From Duganella sp. BJB480 (GTDB lineage: Bacteria; Pseudomonadota; Gammaproteobacteria; Burkholderiales; Burkholderiaceae_D), in the NCBI GenBank assembly GCA_003416985.1, contig QVIN01000010.1, positions 62,001 to 126,000 of the forward strand: a DNA stretch of 64,000 nt, read 5' to 3'. Each line of letters opens with the position of its first letter. Position 1 is the first letter of the stretch. Below, in pieces: positions 11,099-19,677 of this stretch. Below the pieces are notes generated by a model. It had not been told where the DNA came from. It did not search any database and saw only the letters and a list, made by a program, of their open reading frames with translations. Made by a program: the position numbers and the translations under genes.

Positions 11099-11153
11099 CG
11101 GTTTGCATACTCGACAATCTTTTCTTGCGAGTGTGCGCGGGGTGTGCAAACCG
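11099..11153. promoter_or_regulatory. Inverted 9-bp repeats upstream of the secretion operon
   Basis: CGGTTTGCA (11099-11107) and its exact complement TGCAAACCG (11145-11153) lie 46 bases apart, centre to centre, between the epsA stop and gspG start. They could be two half-sites for a regulator of the secretion operon or the stem of a long-loop RNA hairpin; no T-run follows, so a terminator is unlikely. Confidence 0.4.
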
Positions 11154-11160
11154 TGGGCGT

Positions 11161-11952
11161 TCAGGCGGCCCTGGCCAGCGGCGGGATGGGTTGCTCGAAC
11201 AGGTGCAGCGCCATGCCGCGCGCGATCGCGTGGGCGCGGTTGGATACGCCCAGCAGGCGGTACAGGCGTTGCAGATGGTTCTTCACCGTCAGCCCGCTGA
11301 TGCCGAGGATGAGGCCGATTTCCTCGTTGCTCTTGCCTTCGCGCACCCAGTGCAGGATTTCCATCTCGCGCGCGCTGACCGGCCGCGCCAGCGCGCCGGC
11401 GCGGGCCTGGCGCTGTTGCTGGCCCACCCGTTGCAGCGCCAGGTGCAGGTGCGGCAGCAGCAGTTCGAAGAAATAGGCGTGGCGCGGGCGCGGACGGTGC
11501 GGCAGGCCGAACAACGCAAAGAAGGTCGAGCCGCCCGGCAGGCGCTCGGTGCCGTGCACCAGCAGGTTGTCCAGGCCCAGCGCGCGCAGCTCGTCCATGA
11601 ACGGCGCCAGCGGCAGCCTGGCTTCGCCGGCGCCGCTGGCGTCCAGCATGGCCGGCAGGCGCAGGCCGTCGCGGCAGTGGCGCGCCAGCCGCAGCGCCAG
11701 GCCGTCGGACTTGTCGCCCAGGCGGGCCAGCAGGCCGGCGTCCAGCACCGTGCTGTGCATGCATTCGACATGCTGCACCTCGTCCTGCGCGCCGAATTGC
11801 AGGCAGACCATGATCTGGTGCGGCAGCAGCGCCTGGAACTGGCCCTGCGTCCACAGGCACAGCTGGCGCGATTTCCGCACCGGCAGCACCGCCTCGATCG
11901 CGTGCAGCAGGTATTCCTGCTCCACCTTGCTCAGGATGACCAGCGCCTCCAT
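11161..11952 (-). CDS. epsA: LuxR-family regulator, EpsA type (XrtB/PEP-CTERM associated)
   Basis: 263 residues. The C-terminus (about 195-255) is a LuxR/FixJ helix-turn-helix with SAREMEILHWVREGKSNEEI and GLTVKNHLQRLYRLLGVSNR. The N-terminal 180 residues have no receiver or autoinducer-binding signature but match in plan the EpsA regulators that accompany exosortase B polysaccharide loci. Its start is two bases after the stop of the PhoB-type gene, so both are likely one transcript. It lies about 40 kb from the eps structural genes and immediately upstream of the secretion operon, so it could control either or both (inference). Confidence 0.8.
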   Translation of the reverse strand: MEALVILSKVEQEYLLHAIEAVLPVRKSRQLCLWTQGQFQALLPHQIMVCLQFGAQDEVQHVECMHSTVLDAGLLARLGDKSDGLALRLARHCRDGLRLPAMLDASGAGEARLPLAPFMDELRALGLDNLLVHGTERLPGGSTFFALFGLPHRPRPRHAYFFELLLPHLHLALQRVGQQQRQARAGALARPVSAREMEILHWVREGKSNEEIGLILGISGLTVKNHLQRLYRLLGVSNRAHAIARGMALHLFEQPIPPLARAA

Positions 11953-11954
11953 CG

Positions 11955-12695
<741 letters not shown>

Positions 12696-12836
12696 AGCAA
12701 ATCCGTGCAAAGGAAACACTATGCAACAAGCAATCTGGCAATACTAATATGATTTCCATCGCGGATTCAGAGCTTGGCGATATATATCCAGTGACCGCCT
12801 GTCTCGCTTGCGATTTAGAAGTGGCCGTCTAAATGC

Positions 12837-12868
12837 AAAAAAACGACACCGCGGTGTCGTTTTTTTTT
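12837..12868 (-). terminator. Rho-independent terminator
   Basis: ACGACACC / GGTGTCGT stem with GC centre, flanked by seven A on the left and a long T-run on the right. It ends the nuclease / PEP-CTERM transcript arriving from 12882 on the minus strand and could also act on plus-strand transcription. Confidence 0.88.
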
Positions 12869-12881
12869 GCAGCCGCTAAAT

Positions 12882-13511
12882 TCAGGCCGACAGCTTGCGG
12901 CGACGGGCGACGCCCACCAGCGCCAGGCCGGCGCCCAGCATGGCCCAGGTCGATGGTTCCGGCACCGCGCTGACGCCGGCGATCGCGTGGTCGGTGATGT
13001 CCGACGACAGCACGCCGGCGCCGGCGGTCGGCTGCCAGGTGATCGACATCAGCGTGCCGTCCTGCGGGTTGAAGTTGCCCAGCGCGGTGGCGCCGTCGGC
13101 GCCATACAGCGACACGGCGAACTTGCTCTGCAGCGCGGCCGGCGACGCATCGGACAGGCCGCCGAAGGTGACGTCGAAGCTGACCTTGCCGCCGAACGTG
13201 ATGCCCTGGAACAGATCGTTGTAGTCGCTGGTGTTGCCGAACACGAAGCCGGCGGCGTGCTGCTGCACGTCGCCTTTCAGGGCGACGCCGGACAGGTCGC
13301 CAAAGCCGGACAGGTGGCTGATGGTGGCGCTGGCGAAGCTGGCCGGCACCTGCGACGGATTGAACTGCAGGTCCAGGAAGCCGGCGTCGGCCAGCGACGC
13401 GGTGTTCAGTTCGACATGCAGGGTCTGGGCCGAGACCAGGCCGGCGCAGGCGCTCAGCGCCAGCGCCATCGCGGCATGGCGCAGGGTGAGGGAAAAGTTT
13501 GGTTTGAACAT
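12882..13511 (-). CDS. PEP-CTERM sorting-domain protein
   Basis: 209 residues. Signal peptide to about residue 28 (LVSA), then a beta-rich domain starting LHVELNTASLADAGFLDLQFNPS, and a C-terminal tail VPEPSTWAM, hydrophobic helix LGAGLALVGVA, RRRKLSA. The N-terminal pattern resembles a defined PEP-CTERM subfamily with 'FLDLQFNP' motifs (I recall it as NF038129; not checked). It starts ten bases after the endonuclease stop, so the two are almost certainly co-transcribed, and it ends at a strong terminator. Likely processed by XrtB; function unknown. Confidence 0.9.
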   Translation of the reverse strand: MFKPNFSLTLRHAAMALALSACAGLVSAQTLHVELNTASLADAGFLDLQFNPSQVPASFASATISHLSGFGDLSGVALKGDVQQHAAGFVFGNTSDYNDLFQGITFGGKVSFDVTFGGLSDASPAALQSKFAVSLYGADGATALGNFNPQDGTLMSITWQPTAGAGVLSSDITDHAIAGVSAVPEPSTWAMLGAGLALVGVARRRKLSA

Positions 13512-13521
13512 GATCGTATCC

Positions 13522-16500
13522 TTAGAAATTGCCGCTGTAGACTTTGGTGGTGTAGCTGATGTTGGCCGTGCCGGTCTTGCTGAAGCTCAGCGCGAACGAG
13601 ACGGTGGCGCCCGGCGCCAGCGTGGCGGCGTTGACCGTGATGTACGGCGCGCCGGCGTGGCTGCCGCTGGCGTTGCTCAGCGTGACGCCGGCCGGCAGGC
13701 CGTCGAACTCGACCTGGAACGGACCGCTCAGCGCGGCCGCGCCGGTGTTGGTGACCGAGTACGTCGAGCTGTACTTGCCGGTGGCGCGGTTGAACACCAG
13801 GCCGGTGGCGGACGTCTTGACGCCGGCGCTGATGTCGCTGTACGGCGCGGCCAGGTTCAGGCTGATGACGACCGGGTCGTGGTCCGAGGCGCGGTACGGC
13901 GCGGCGGTGTACTTGTCTTCCGGCTTGCCGTCGGTGTTGTAGTCGACCACGGTCGGTTCGTCGGCGTTGTTGTGCCATTCGGCGGCGTCCACCACGGACG
14001 GCGTCAGCGCGGCGCTGGCCAGCGCGTGGTCCAGGTAGCCCGCCTCGCTGTTGAAGACGAAGGAGTACGGCATGCCGCCGCCACCGCGCACGAAGCGCTC
14101 CAGCTGGTTGACGTAGCCGGTGTCGGTGATGACCTTGATTGGGTCTTCCATGCCGTAGGAGTTGAAGTCGCCGATCATCAGCACCTTGGCGTCGCCGGCG
14201 GCGGCGGCCACTTGCGGCGCGAAGGTGGTGACCAGGCGGGTGGCCTGGTTGACGCGGGTGGCGTTCCAGCAGCTCTGGCCGTCGCCCTTGTCGGCGTCGC
14301 CGCCGGAGCCGGTCGGGCAACTGCCCTTCGATTTCAGGTGGTTGACGATCAGCGAGAACTTGGCGCCGTTGGCGGCGACAAAGGTCTGCGCCATCGGCGG
14401 ACGGTTGTTGATGCTGTCGGCGTCGGACATGGCGCCGCCCACCATCGTCAGCGCGGCCGGCTTGTAGATCATGGCGACACGGATGGCGTCGGTGCCGGTG
14501 GAGGCCGGCTTGGGCACGACCGCGTAGGTCTGGAAGCCGGTGCCCGGCGCGATCGCCTCGTTGAGCGCCTTGACCAGGTAGCCGACCGTGTACTCGCCGC
14601 TGTTCTGGATTTCCATCAGGCCGAAGACGTCGGCGTCGATGGACTTGAGCTCGCCCACGATCTTGGCGGTCTGGCGGTTGAACTCGTTGAGGTTGTCGGC
14701 GCCGCGGCAGTTGGACTTGCTGACGCTCGATCCCAGCGCGCAGCCCTGCCCCGTGTGGCCTTCGACGTCGGTGCCGTTGGTGAAGGTGGTGAAGTAGTTC
14801 AGCACGTTGGCGCTGGCGACCTTGATGTTGCCGGCGACCAGGGCCGGCGGCGCGGTGCGCGGATTATCCTGCGAGAACACCGGGGCCACGGTCGGCTGCA
14901 GCTTGAAGCCGGCGCCGCCGCCGCCCTTGGCGCCGAAGTCCACCACGCCGGTCAGGCCGGAGACGGTGTCGCCGGCGCGCAGCGAGCCGTCCGCGCCCAG
15001 GTAGGGAATGGTGGTCGGGGTGGTGAAGATGCCGTCGTCCAGCACGATCTGGTTGCCGGCGTTGGCCAGCGCCAGCGCCTTGGCTTCGTTGGAGCCGGCG
15101 CGGTAGTGGTTGGTCGGCGCCTCCAGGCGGCCGGACGACAAGGTCACCTCGCCGCGGTCGCCCAGGAACTCCAGCTGCGACACGGTCAGCGCGTTGGTGA
15201 AGCGCACCAGCATGCCTTCGACCTGGCCCAGGTTGGCGTACGGCAGCTGGATGTTGGTCGGGGTGACTGCGATGCCGCTGCCGGTCTTGACGATGGCGCT
15301 GATGTTCTGCAACTCGGTGTAGGCGTGGCCGCCGGCCACCGGCGCGTAGTCGGTGACGGTGCCGGTGATGCGGACCTGGTCGCCGACCTGCACGGTGCCG
15401 CTGTTGGCGGCCGTGGTGTAGACGAAGATGCCGTCCGAGGTTTGCGGATCGCCGTCGCCCACCGGGTCCTGCAGGAAGAAGCCGGAGCCGACCTTGGCCG
15501 TGACCACGCCCTCGGTGGTCTGCACGGTGCCGGCGTACGGGCTGGTCTCGCCCGGGCCCTGGATCTGCGGAATGCTGTGGGTGACGCCGGTCGGCGAGGC
15601 CACGCTGACGTTGATGGTGCAGCTGGCCTGCTGCGACTGGTCGTTGTCGAAGCGCACCACGACCGGATAGCTGCCCTGCGCCACGCCGGCGCCCACGCTC
15701 AGGCTGACGGTGGCGTTGGCGCCGGCGGCCGATGCGGCCTGGAAGTTCACCAGGCCGATGCCGGGCACGGCGGTCGAGGTGATGACGGCGTTGTTGACGA
15801 TGCCGTCGGCGTCGGTCGCGCTCAGGTCGGCGCTGCCGGCGAAGCCGACCGCCATGGCCAGGCTGGCCGGGCAGCTGGCGACGATGGGCGGCGCCGGCGG
15901 CACGCCGCACGAATGCAGCGCGCTGGCGGTGTTGCGCGGATTGGGCGCGCCGGCGGCGAAGTCGCTGCCGTTGTTGTCGGTGTCGGTGCAGCCGCCGTTG
16001 GCGCGCAGCGCGGCGGTGGTGTTGCTCAGGCCGGGGCCGTTGGTGCCTTCGAAGTAGCCGGCGTTATAGCCCAGCAGGTCCACCAGCGTGCCGCCGGCCG
16101 GGGCCGCGCCGGACAAGGCGTTGCCGTCGCTGACCAGCGCGACCTTGCCGGTGGTGCCGCTCATCGGGATGGTGCCGGTGCTGTCCGGCGTGAGCAGCGC
16201 GCCGGCGCCGGTGCCGGCCGCCTCCTGCACCAGGTAGTACTGGCCGGGCTGCAGCACCGGGCTGCCGCTGATCTTGGTGACCTGCCACGAGGAACCGGAC
16301 GCGCTGGCGTACTGCACGCTCCAGCCGGCCAGGCTGACCGGCTGCGTGCCACGGTTGAACAGTTCGATGAAATCGTTCTTGATGGTGGCGCCGCTGTTGC
16401 CGCCGCCGCCGTACACCTGGCTGATCACGACCGGCGAATCGGCGTGGGCCGACGCCGACAGGCCCGCCATCAGGGCGGCGGCGATGATGGTGCGCCGGCC

Positions 16501-16548
16501 CGGCGTGGAGGCAGCCTGGGCGTTCGGCGAGTGGAAGGTTGTTTTCAT
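13522..16548 (-). CDS. ExeM/NucH-type extracellular endonuclease
   Basis: 1008 residues, exported (signal peptide to about residue 36, ending AHA). A lamin-tail domain follows (SQVYGGGGNSGATIKNDFIELFNRG region), then Ig-like and OB-fold repeats (FLQDPVGDGDP, YTELQNI), and an endonuclease/exonuclease/phosphatase domain from about 545 to 885. Catalytic landmarks are intact: LMEIQ, VNHLKSKG, GDFNSYG, LDHALAS and ASDHDPV. A C-terminal Ig-like stretch ends the protein and there is no PEP-CTERM tail. ExeM-type enzymes cut extracellular DNA and affect biofilm structure. I start at the ATG at 16548, which gives a normal signal peptide; a longer frame upstream does not. Confidence 0.92.
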   Translation of the reverse strand: MKTTFHSPNAQAASTPGRRTIIAAALMAGLSASAHADSPVVISQVYGGGGNSGATIKNDFIELFNRGTQPVSLAGWSVQYASASGSSWQVTKISGSPVLQPGQYYLVQEAAGTGAGALLTPDSTGTIPMSGTTGKVALVSDGNALSGAAPAGGTLVDLLGYNAGYFEGTNGPGLSNTTAALRANGGCTDTDNNGSDFAAGAPNPRNTASALHSCGVPPAPPIVASCPASLAMAVGFAGSADLSATDADGIVNNAVITSTAVPGIGLVNFQAASAAGANATVSLSVGAGVAQGSYPVVVRFDNDQSQQASCTINVSVASPTGVTHSIPQIQGPGETSPYAGTVQTTEGVVTAKVGSGFFLQDPVGDGDPQTSDGIFVYTTAANSGTVQVGDQVRITGTVTDYAPVAGGHAYTELQNISAIVKTGSGIAVTPTNIQLPYANLGQVEGMLVRFTNALTVSQLEFLGDRGEVTLSSGRLEAPTNHYRAGSNEAKALALANAGNQIVLDDGIFTTPTTIPYLGADGSLRAGDTVSGLTGVVDFGAKGGGGAGFKLQPTVAPVFSQDNPRTAPPALVAGNIKVASANVLNYFTTFTNGTDVEGHTGQGCALGSSVSKSNCRGADNLNEFNRQTAKIVGELKSIDADVFGLMEIQNSGEYTVGYLVKALNEAIAPGTGFQTYAVVPKPASTGTDAIRVAMIYKPAALTMVGGAMSDADSINNRPPMAQTFVAANGAKFSLIVNHLKSKGSCPTGSGGDADKGDGQSCWNATRVNQATRLVTTFAPQVAAAAGDAKVLMIGDFNSYGMEDPIKVITDTGYVNQLERFVRGGGGMPYSFVFNSEAGYLDHALASAALTPSVVDAAEWHNNADEPTVVDYNTDGKPEDKYTAAPYRASDHDPVVISLNLAAPYSDISAGVKTSATGLVFNRATGKYSSTYSVTNTGAAALSGPFQVEFDGLPAGVTLSNASGSHAGAPYITVNAATLAPGATVSFALSFSKTGTANISYTTKVYSGNF

Positions 16549-16866
16549 GTGTGGGTCCTGGGTAGAAAAAAGGTCGGCGCGCCGGTCTTGACAAAATGAT
16601 TTCAGAAATTGCATTTTGCATATTAAGCCGGCGGATTGACGCCTTGATGACATCCCTTTAGTCCGTTCGGACTAAGGTTTCCCTCGCATCTGGTCCGGCA
16701 CCGTGCTACCATTACTTAAACGCAATTAAAATTTCAATTTAGAAATACCCCTGCGATCCATCTTCGTTTCCCGCGCCCCAGCCCCGCGCATGGCCAGTTT
16801 AAGAATACGGGCCGCCCGCCCGCCTGCCGCGACAGCGCCGTGCCGCTGCCGCATGGAGTGTGCATC
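16549..16866. other. 318-base divergent promoter region
   Basis: Lies between the divergent endonuclease (minus) and PEP-CTERM gene (plus). It holds an operator-like palindrome at 16658-16675 and an AT-rich patch around 16712-16750 likely to contain promoter elements. A GGAG ribosome site precedes the plus-strand ATG at 16867. No open frame with coding character was seen. Confidence 0.6.
16658..16675. promoter_or_regulatory. 18-bp operator-like palindrome
   Basis: TTAGTCCG and CGGACTAA, exact complements, separated by TT. It is 110 bases upstream of the endonuclease start and about 190 upstream of the plus-strand PEP-CTERM gene. The size and symmetry fit a dimeric repressor site of the TetR kind; no such regulator is encoded in the window. 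Confidence 0.5.
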
Positions 16867-17475
16867 ATGAAGACTTTACGCGACTTCGCTATCGTATGCG
16901 CCCTGCTGGCGCCGTTGACGGCGCCGGCCGCCGGCCTGCCGGCGGGGTCGTCGCAGTACGGCAGCTGCCCGCTTGCTCAGCCGCCCCAAGCCGGGGCGCC
17001 CGCCAAACCGCCCGCTGGAAAGAAACCCGCCAAGCCGCCCAGGAAAATCAATATCGATGTGGTATATGACCCCTGCCGCATGGTTGACGCCGGGCGCGCT
17101 GCCGACGAAGCGCTCAACGACGGCCTGTCGCCGACGCAGCGGCTGGCGCTCTATGAGGAGGTCATGGAATGGAATCGCCATCAGAGCGGTGTCGACCAGT
17201 CTGAAGCGTGGCGGCGCCTGCCGTCGCGGCCCGGAGCGGCCGACGACGCCGACTACGGCTTGCCGCGCACCGACTGGCCGCCCGGCTGGGTGGCGGCGAC
17301 TGCGGCCGGCCGCGCGGAGCAGCGCCTGGCGCTGGCAGCGGACTCGGCCCCGCCCCCGGTGCCGGAACCGTACAGCTATACGATGTGGCTGGCGGGCCTG
17401 GCGCTGCTGGCGCTGGCTCGCAGACGGGCGCGTATTACGGCTTCACGCCATGGGCAAGTCGCACCTTGTTGCTGA
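16867..17475 (+). CDS. PEP-CTERM-like protein with extended C-terminus
   Basis: 202 residues, the only plus-strand gene between murJ and 62918. Signal peptide to about residue 22 (APAAG), proline/lysine-rich linker (about 45-60), a short acidic-helical middle (LSPTQRLALYEEVMEWNRHQS) and a tail VPEPYSYTM, hydrophobic helix WLAGLALLALA, RRRAR. Unusually, fourteen residues follow the arginine cluster, ending in two cysteines; in most PEP-CTERM proteins the chain stops there. The last 41 bases overlap the convergent acyltransferase gene. Start chosen at the ATG with GGAG nine bases upstream. Function unknown. Confidence 0.8.
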   Translation: MKTLRDFAIVCALLAPLTAPAAGLPAGSSQYGSCPLAQPPQAGAPAKPPAGKKPAKPPRKINIDVVYDPCRMVDAGRAADEALNDGLSPTQRLALYEEVMEWNRHQSGVDQSEAWRRLPSRPGAADDADYGLPRTDWPPGWVAATAAGRAEQRLALAADSAPPPVPEPYSYTMWLAGLALLALARRRARITASRHGQVAPCC

Positions 17476-18481
17476 AAGTACGTTTTCGCAAGAAATCAAG
17501 CAACGGCTTTTCCACCACAGCGTAGGCGAGGCAACCCAAAGCCACCGTCCCGGCCAGGACGATGCCATAGCTTGCCGCCGCGCCTGCCTTTCCGTATATG
17601 CCGGTGCGCAGCACCACCTTCAACAACAATCCTTCCAGCGCCTCGTGGATCAGATAGATCGAATACGAGGCGTTGCCGATATAGTTCAGCACATTGGGTA
17701 CCCGTATCCAGCCAGCCAGCTCCAGCTTGGTCACGCCCGCCAGAATAAACGCAAACGCCAGCCCCAGCACCAGCGATCCTGAACGATACGGCAAATCTCC
17801 CATGGCCAGGCCCAGGCCGGCAAGCACCAGGCCGGCGAGAAGTTCTCGCGCGCCGCTTCCGCCTTTGGTGTAGAGCCAATACGCCCCCATGCCAAAGATA
17901 AAGTAGAAATTGTATGCTCCCGTGTAGACGTTCAGCGGTGTCCTGGCCTCGGGGGCGGGGAAATTGTAATGCGCCAGGCACCCCGCCATGAACAGCGCGA
18001 ACGCCGCGATGCCAAACTGCCGCTTGACGATCAACAACGAGAAAATCGCGTAAAACGCGATTTCATGAAATAAGGTCCAGGATGGCGGCAGGATGGGCGG
18101 CGCGTTGGTGAAACGCACCAATGTCAGATCGGTCACCCAGTCGGCCAGCGTCGTCGGCAATTTCGCATCCGTGCCGAATCCCAGCAGCAGCAAAACAATA
18201 AATGGAACCGAGTACACCCAGTAAATAGGGAACAGGCGGATGAAACGTTTTCGAATATAGCCGGCCCACTTCTCCGGACGGCCAATATCATCCACGTGCG
18301 CGAATAAAATGATGAAACCGGAAAGAACGAAGAAGAAATCCACGCCGTGATCACCAAAGCGCGTGTATTCGCCAAAGACGGCTTTGCCGCCGTAGCGCTC
18401 GATCCCCATGCTGATCGATAGATGGAAGGCCGCGACCGCGATCGCTGCGAGTGCCCGCCCTGCCTGAAGTGCCTTGAGCAT
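17435..18481 (-). CDS. Acyltransferase family 3 (OafA-like) membrane protein
   Basis: 348 residues, about ten membrane helices. N-terminal LQAGRALAAIAVAAFH has the conserved Arg and His of acyltransferase-3 enzymes, followed by FFFVLSGF and RKRFIRLFPIYW. Such proteins usually acetylate or otherwise acylate surface sugars from the cytoplasmic membrane. Full family length. Its bases are noticeably richer in A+T than those of its neighbours, which hints at separate origin. Preceded by AGGA six bases before the ATG and an AT-rich 104-base gap. Substrate cannot be told; the nearby polysaccharide is the obvious candidate. Confidence 0.9.
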   Translation of the reverse strand: MLKALQAGRALAAIAVAAFHLSISMGIERYGGKAVFGEYTRFGDHGVDFFFVLSGFIILFAHVDDIGRPEKWAGYIRKRFIRLFPIYWVYSVPFIVLLLLGFGTDAKLPTTLADWVTDLTLVRFTNAPPILPPSWTLFHEIAFYAIFSLLIVKRQFGIAAFALFMAGCLAHYNFPAPEARTPLNVYTGAYNFYFIFGMGAYWLYTKGGSGARELLAGLVLAGLGLAMGDLPYRSGSLVLGLAFAFILAGVTKLELAGWIRVPNVLNYIGNASYSIYLIHEALEGLLLKVVLRTGIYGKAGAAASYGIVLAGTVALGCLAYAVVEKPLLDFLRKRTFSNKVRLAHGVKP

Positions 18482-18585
18482 TGCTATCCTAATGTGAAAT
18501 GAACGACGCAGACCATTTGCGTTGCTATTATATCATCACTTTTCACATACATGTCGCGCTGCGTGGCCGATTCTTCATGGCGGGA

Positions 18586-19605
18586 TCAATGGCGATACGG
18601 CGCCGCCAGCGGCTCCCCGACAAATACGCCCTGGGCGGGCCAGGCCACGCTTTTCCAGTAAGCCTCGATCGCGCTGTTGCCGCGCAGGTAATGCGCCAGC
18701 AGCGCCGTCGAATTGGGGAATTTTTGCCAGTGGTTGCACGGTTCGCTGACAGTGCCATAGCTGGCCGTGGCGCCGGCGTCCAGCCAGCGCAGACTGCTCA
18801 TCTGCCCGCCCTCGGCCAGCAAGTCGCCGCCGAACGAGGTCAGGTGGTCGGCCAGCGCGCCCGGCACGAATTTCAGCGTGTTCAGCTTGGGGACGTGGGC
18901 CAGCCCGGTCTCATAGACCACGATGGCGTCGGCCTGCTCGATGCTGTCGGTCTGCAGCGTCTTGATCGTCAGCTTCTTCGACGGCACGCCCATCGAGCGC
19001 GGGAAGAAGCGTGCGCGGCTGCTGCGCGCCGCGTCGCTGGTGCGCAGGAAGTAGGCGGTGGCGGTGGGCATGGCGAAACCGGCCAGCACGCCGCGGTCGA
19101 TCAAGGCCTTCGACGCTTCCACCGAGTCGGTCGGCAGCAGCATCGAGATGCGCATCTGGTAGTCGGTGTAGGGCTTGCCGCCCATGGCATTGAAATAGCC
19201 GCTGGGCTTGCTCGGGGCGCAGGGCTTGGCGCACAGGCCGCTGTCCAGGCCCAGCGTGTAGGCCGAGGTGATCGAGTTGCACTCGACCGCGTACGGCGCG
19301 GTCCAGACCATCAGCACGGCCTGGATGTCCGGGCCCAGCCTGGCGTCGATCTGCGCCTTGAGCGCCTCGAACTGCTCGGCGTCGAGCTTGCGCGGCCGGT
19401 GCGGGATGCGCACGTGCACCATGTTGGCGGCCGGGATGGCGCGCGCCTTGCGGTAGTATTCGCCGAGCTCAACGCTGTTGGGTTCGTCGTCGTTGATGAC
19501 CACCGCCAACTGGGCGGCCGTGAGGCCGGCGACCGGGACGTTTTGCGCGCGGGCCGCGCCGGACAGCGCCAACAGCGCGGCCAGTAGAGGTAAGAAAAAT
19601 CGCAA
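18586..19605 (-). CDS. TIGR03790-family exported protein
   Basis: 339 residues beginning at a TTG (no ATG is available in frame near the signal peptide). Signal peptide ends near residue 20 (AARA). Conserved stretches NDDEPNSVELGEYYRKAR, VHVRIPHRPRKLD, YPY-like PYAVECNSITSAYTLG, and YGTVSEPCNHWQKFPNS identify the TIGR03790 family, found mainly in PEP-CTERM genomes and of unknown function; the His/Cys-containing segments could be an active site. Follows a PEP-CTERM gene with a terminator between them. Family call is confident, role is not known. Confidence 0.85.
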   Translation of the reverse strand: MRFFLPLLAALLALSGAARAQNVPVAGLTAAQLAVVINDDEPNSVELGEYYRKARAIPAANMVHVRIPHRPRKLDAEQFEALKAQIDARLGPDIQAVLMVWTAPYAVECNSITSAYTLGLDSGLCAKPCAPSKPSGYFNAMGGKPYTDYQMRISMLLPTDSVEASKALIDRGVLAGFAMPTATAYFLRTSDAARSSRARFFPRSMGVPSKKLTIKTLQTDSIEQADAIVVYETGLAHVPKLNTLKFVPGALADHLTSFGGDLLAEGGQMSSLRWLDAGATASYGTVSEPCNHWQKFPNSTALLAHYLRGNSAIEAYWKSVAWPAQGVFVGEPLAAPYRH

Positions 19606-19631
19606 GGGAAGTCTATCGCGGTTGAGGGTGA

Positions 19632-19659
19632 TAAAAAAACGGAAGCGGCGGCTTCCGTT
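19632..19659 (-). terminator. Rho-independent terminator
   Basis: AACGGAAGC / GCTTCCGTT stem around a GGC(G) loop, with seven A on the left (T-run on the minus-strand RNA). It closes the PEP-CTERM gene that ends at 19678 and separates it from the TIGR03790 gene. Confidence 0.85.
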
Positions 19660-19677
19660 GAGATTATAGCGTCATTG

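Noticed and set aside
13231-16599. A very long open frame on the plus strand opposite the endonuclease gene
   Set aside because: It is a mirror of third-position GC bias in the real gene: no ribosome site, Ala/Gly/Val/Arg-rich, no recognisable domain.
17440-17475. C-terminal Cys-Cys as a prenylation signal
   Set aside because: That signal is eukaryotic; the cysteines most likely reflect read-through sequence overlapping the convergent gene.
18043-18063. AAATCGCG / CGCGATTT inverted repeat
   Set aside because: It lies inside the acyltransferase coding frame in a membrane-helix segment, and is most likely chance.
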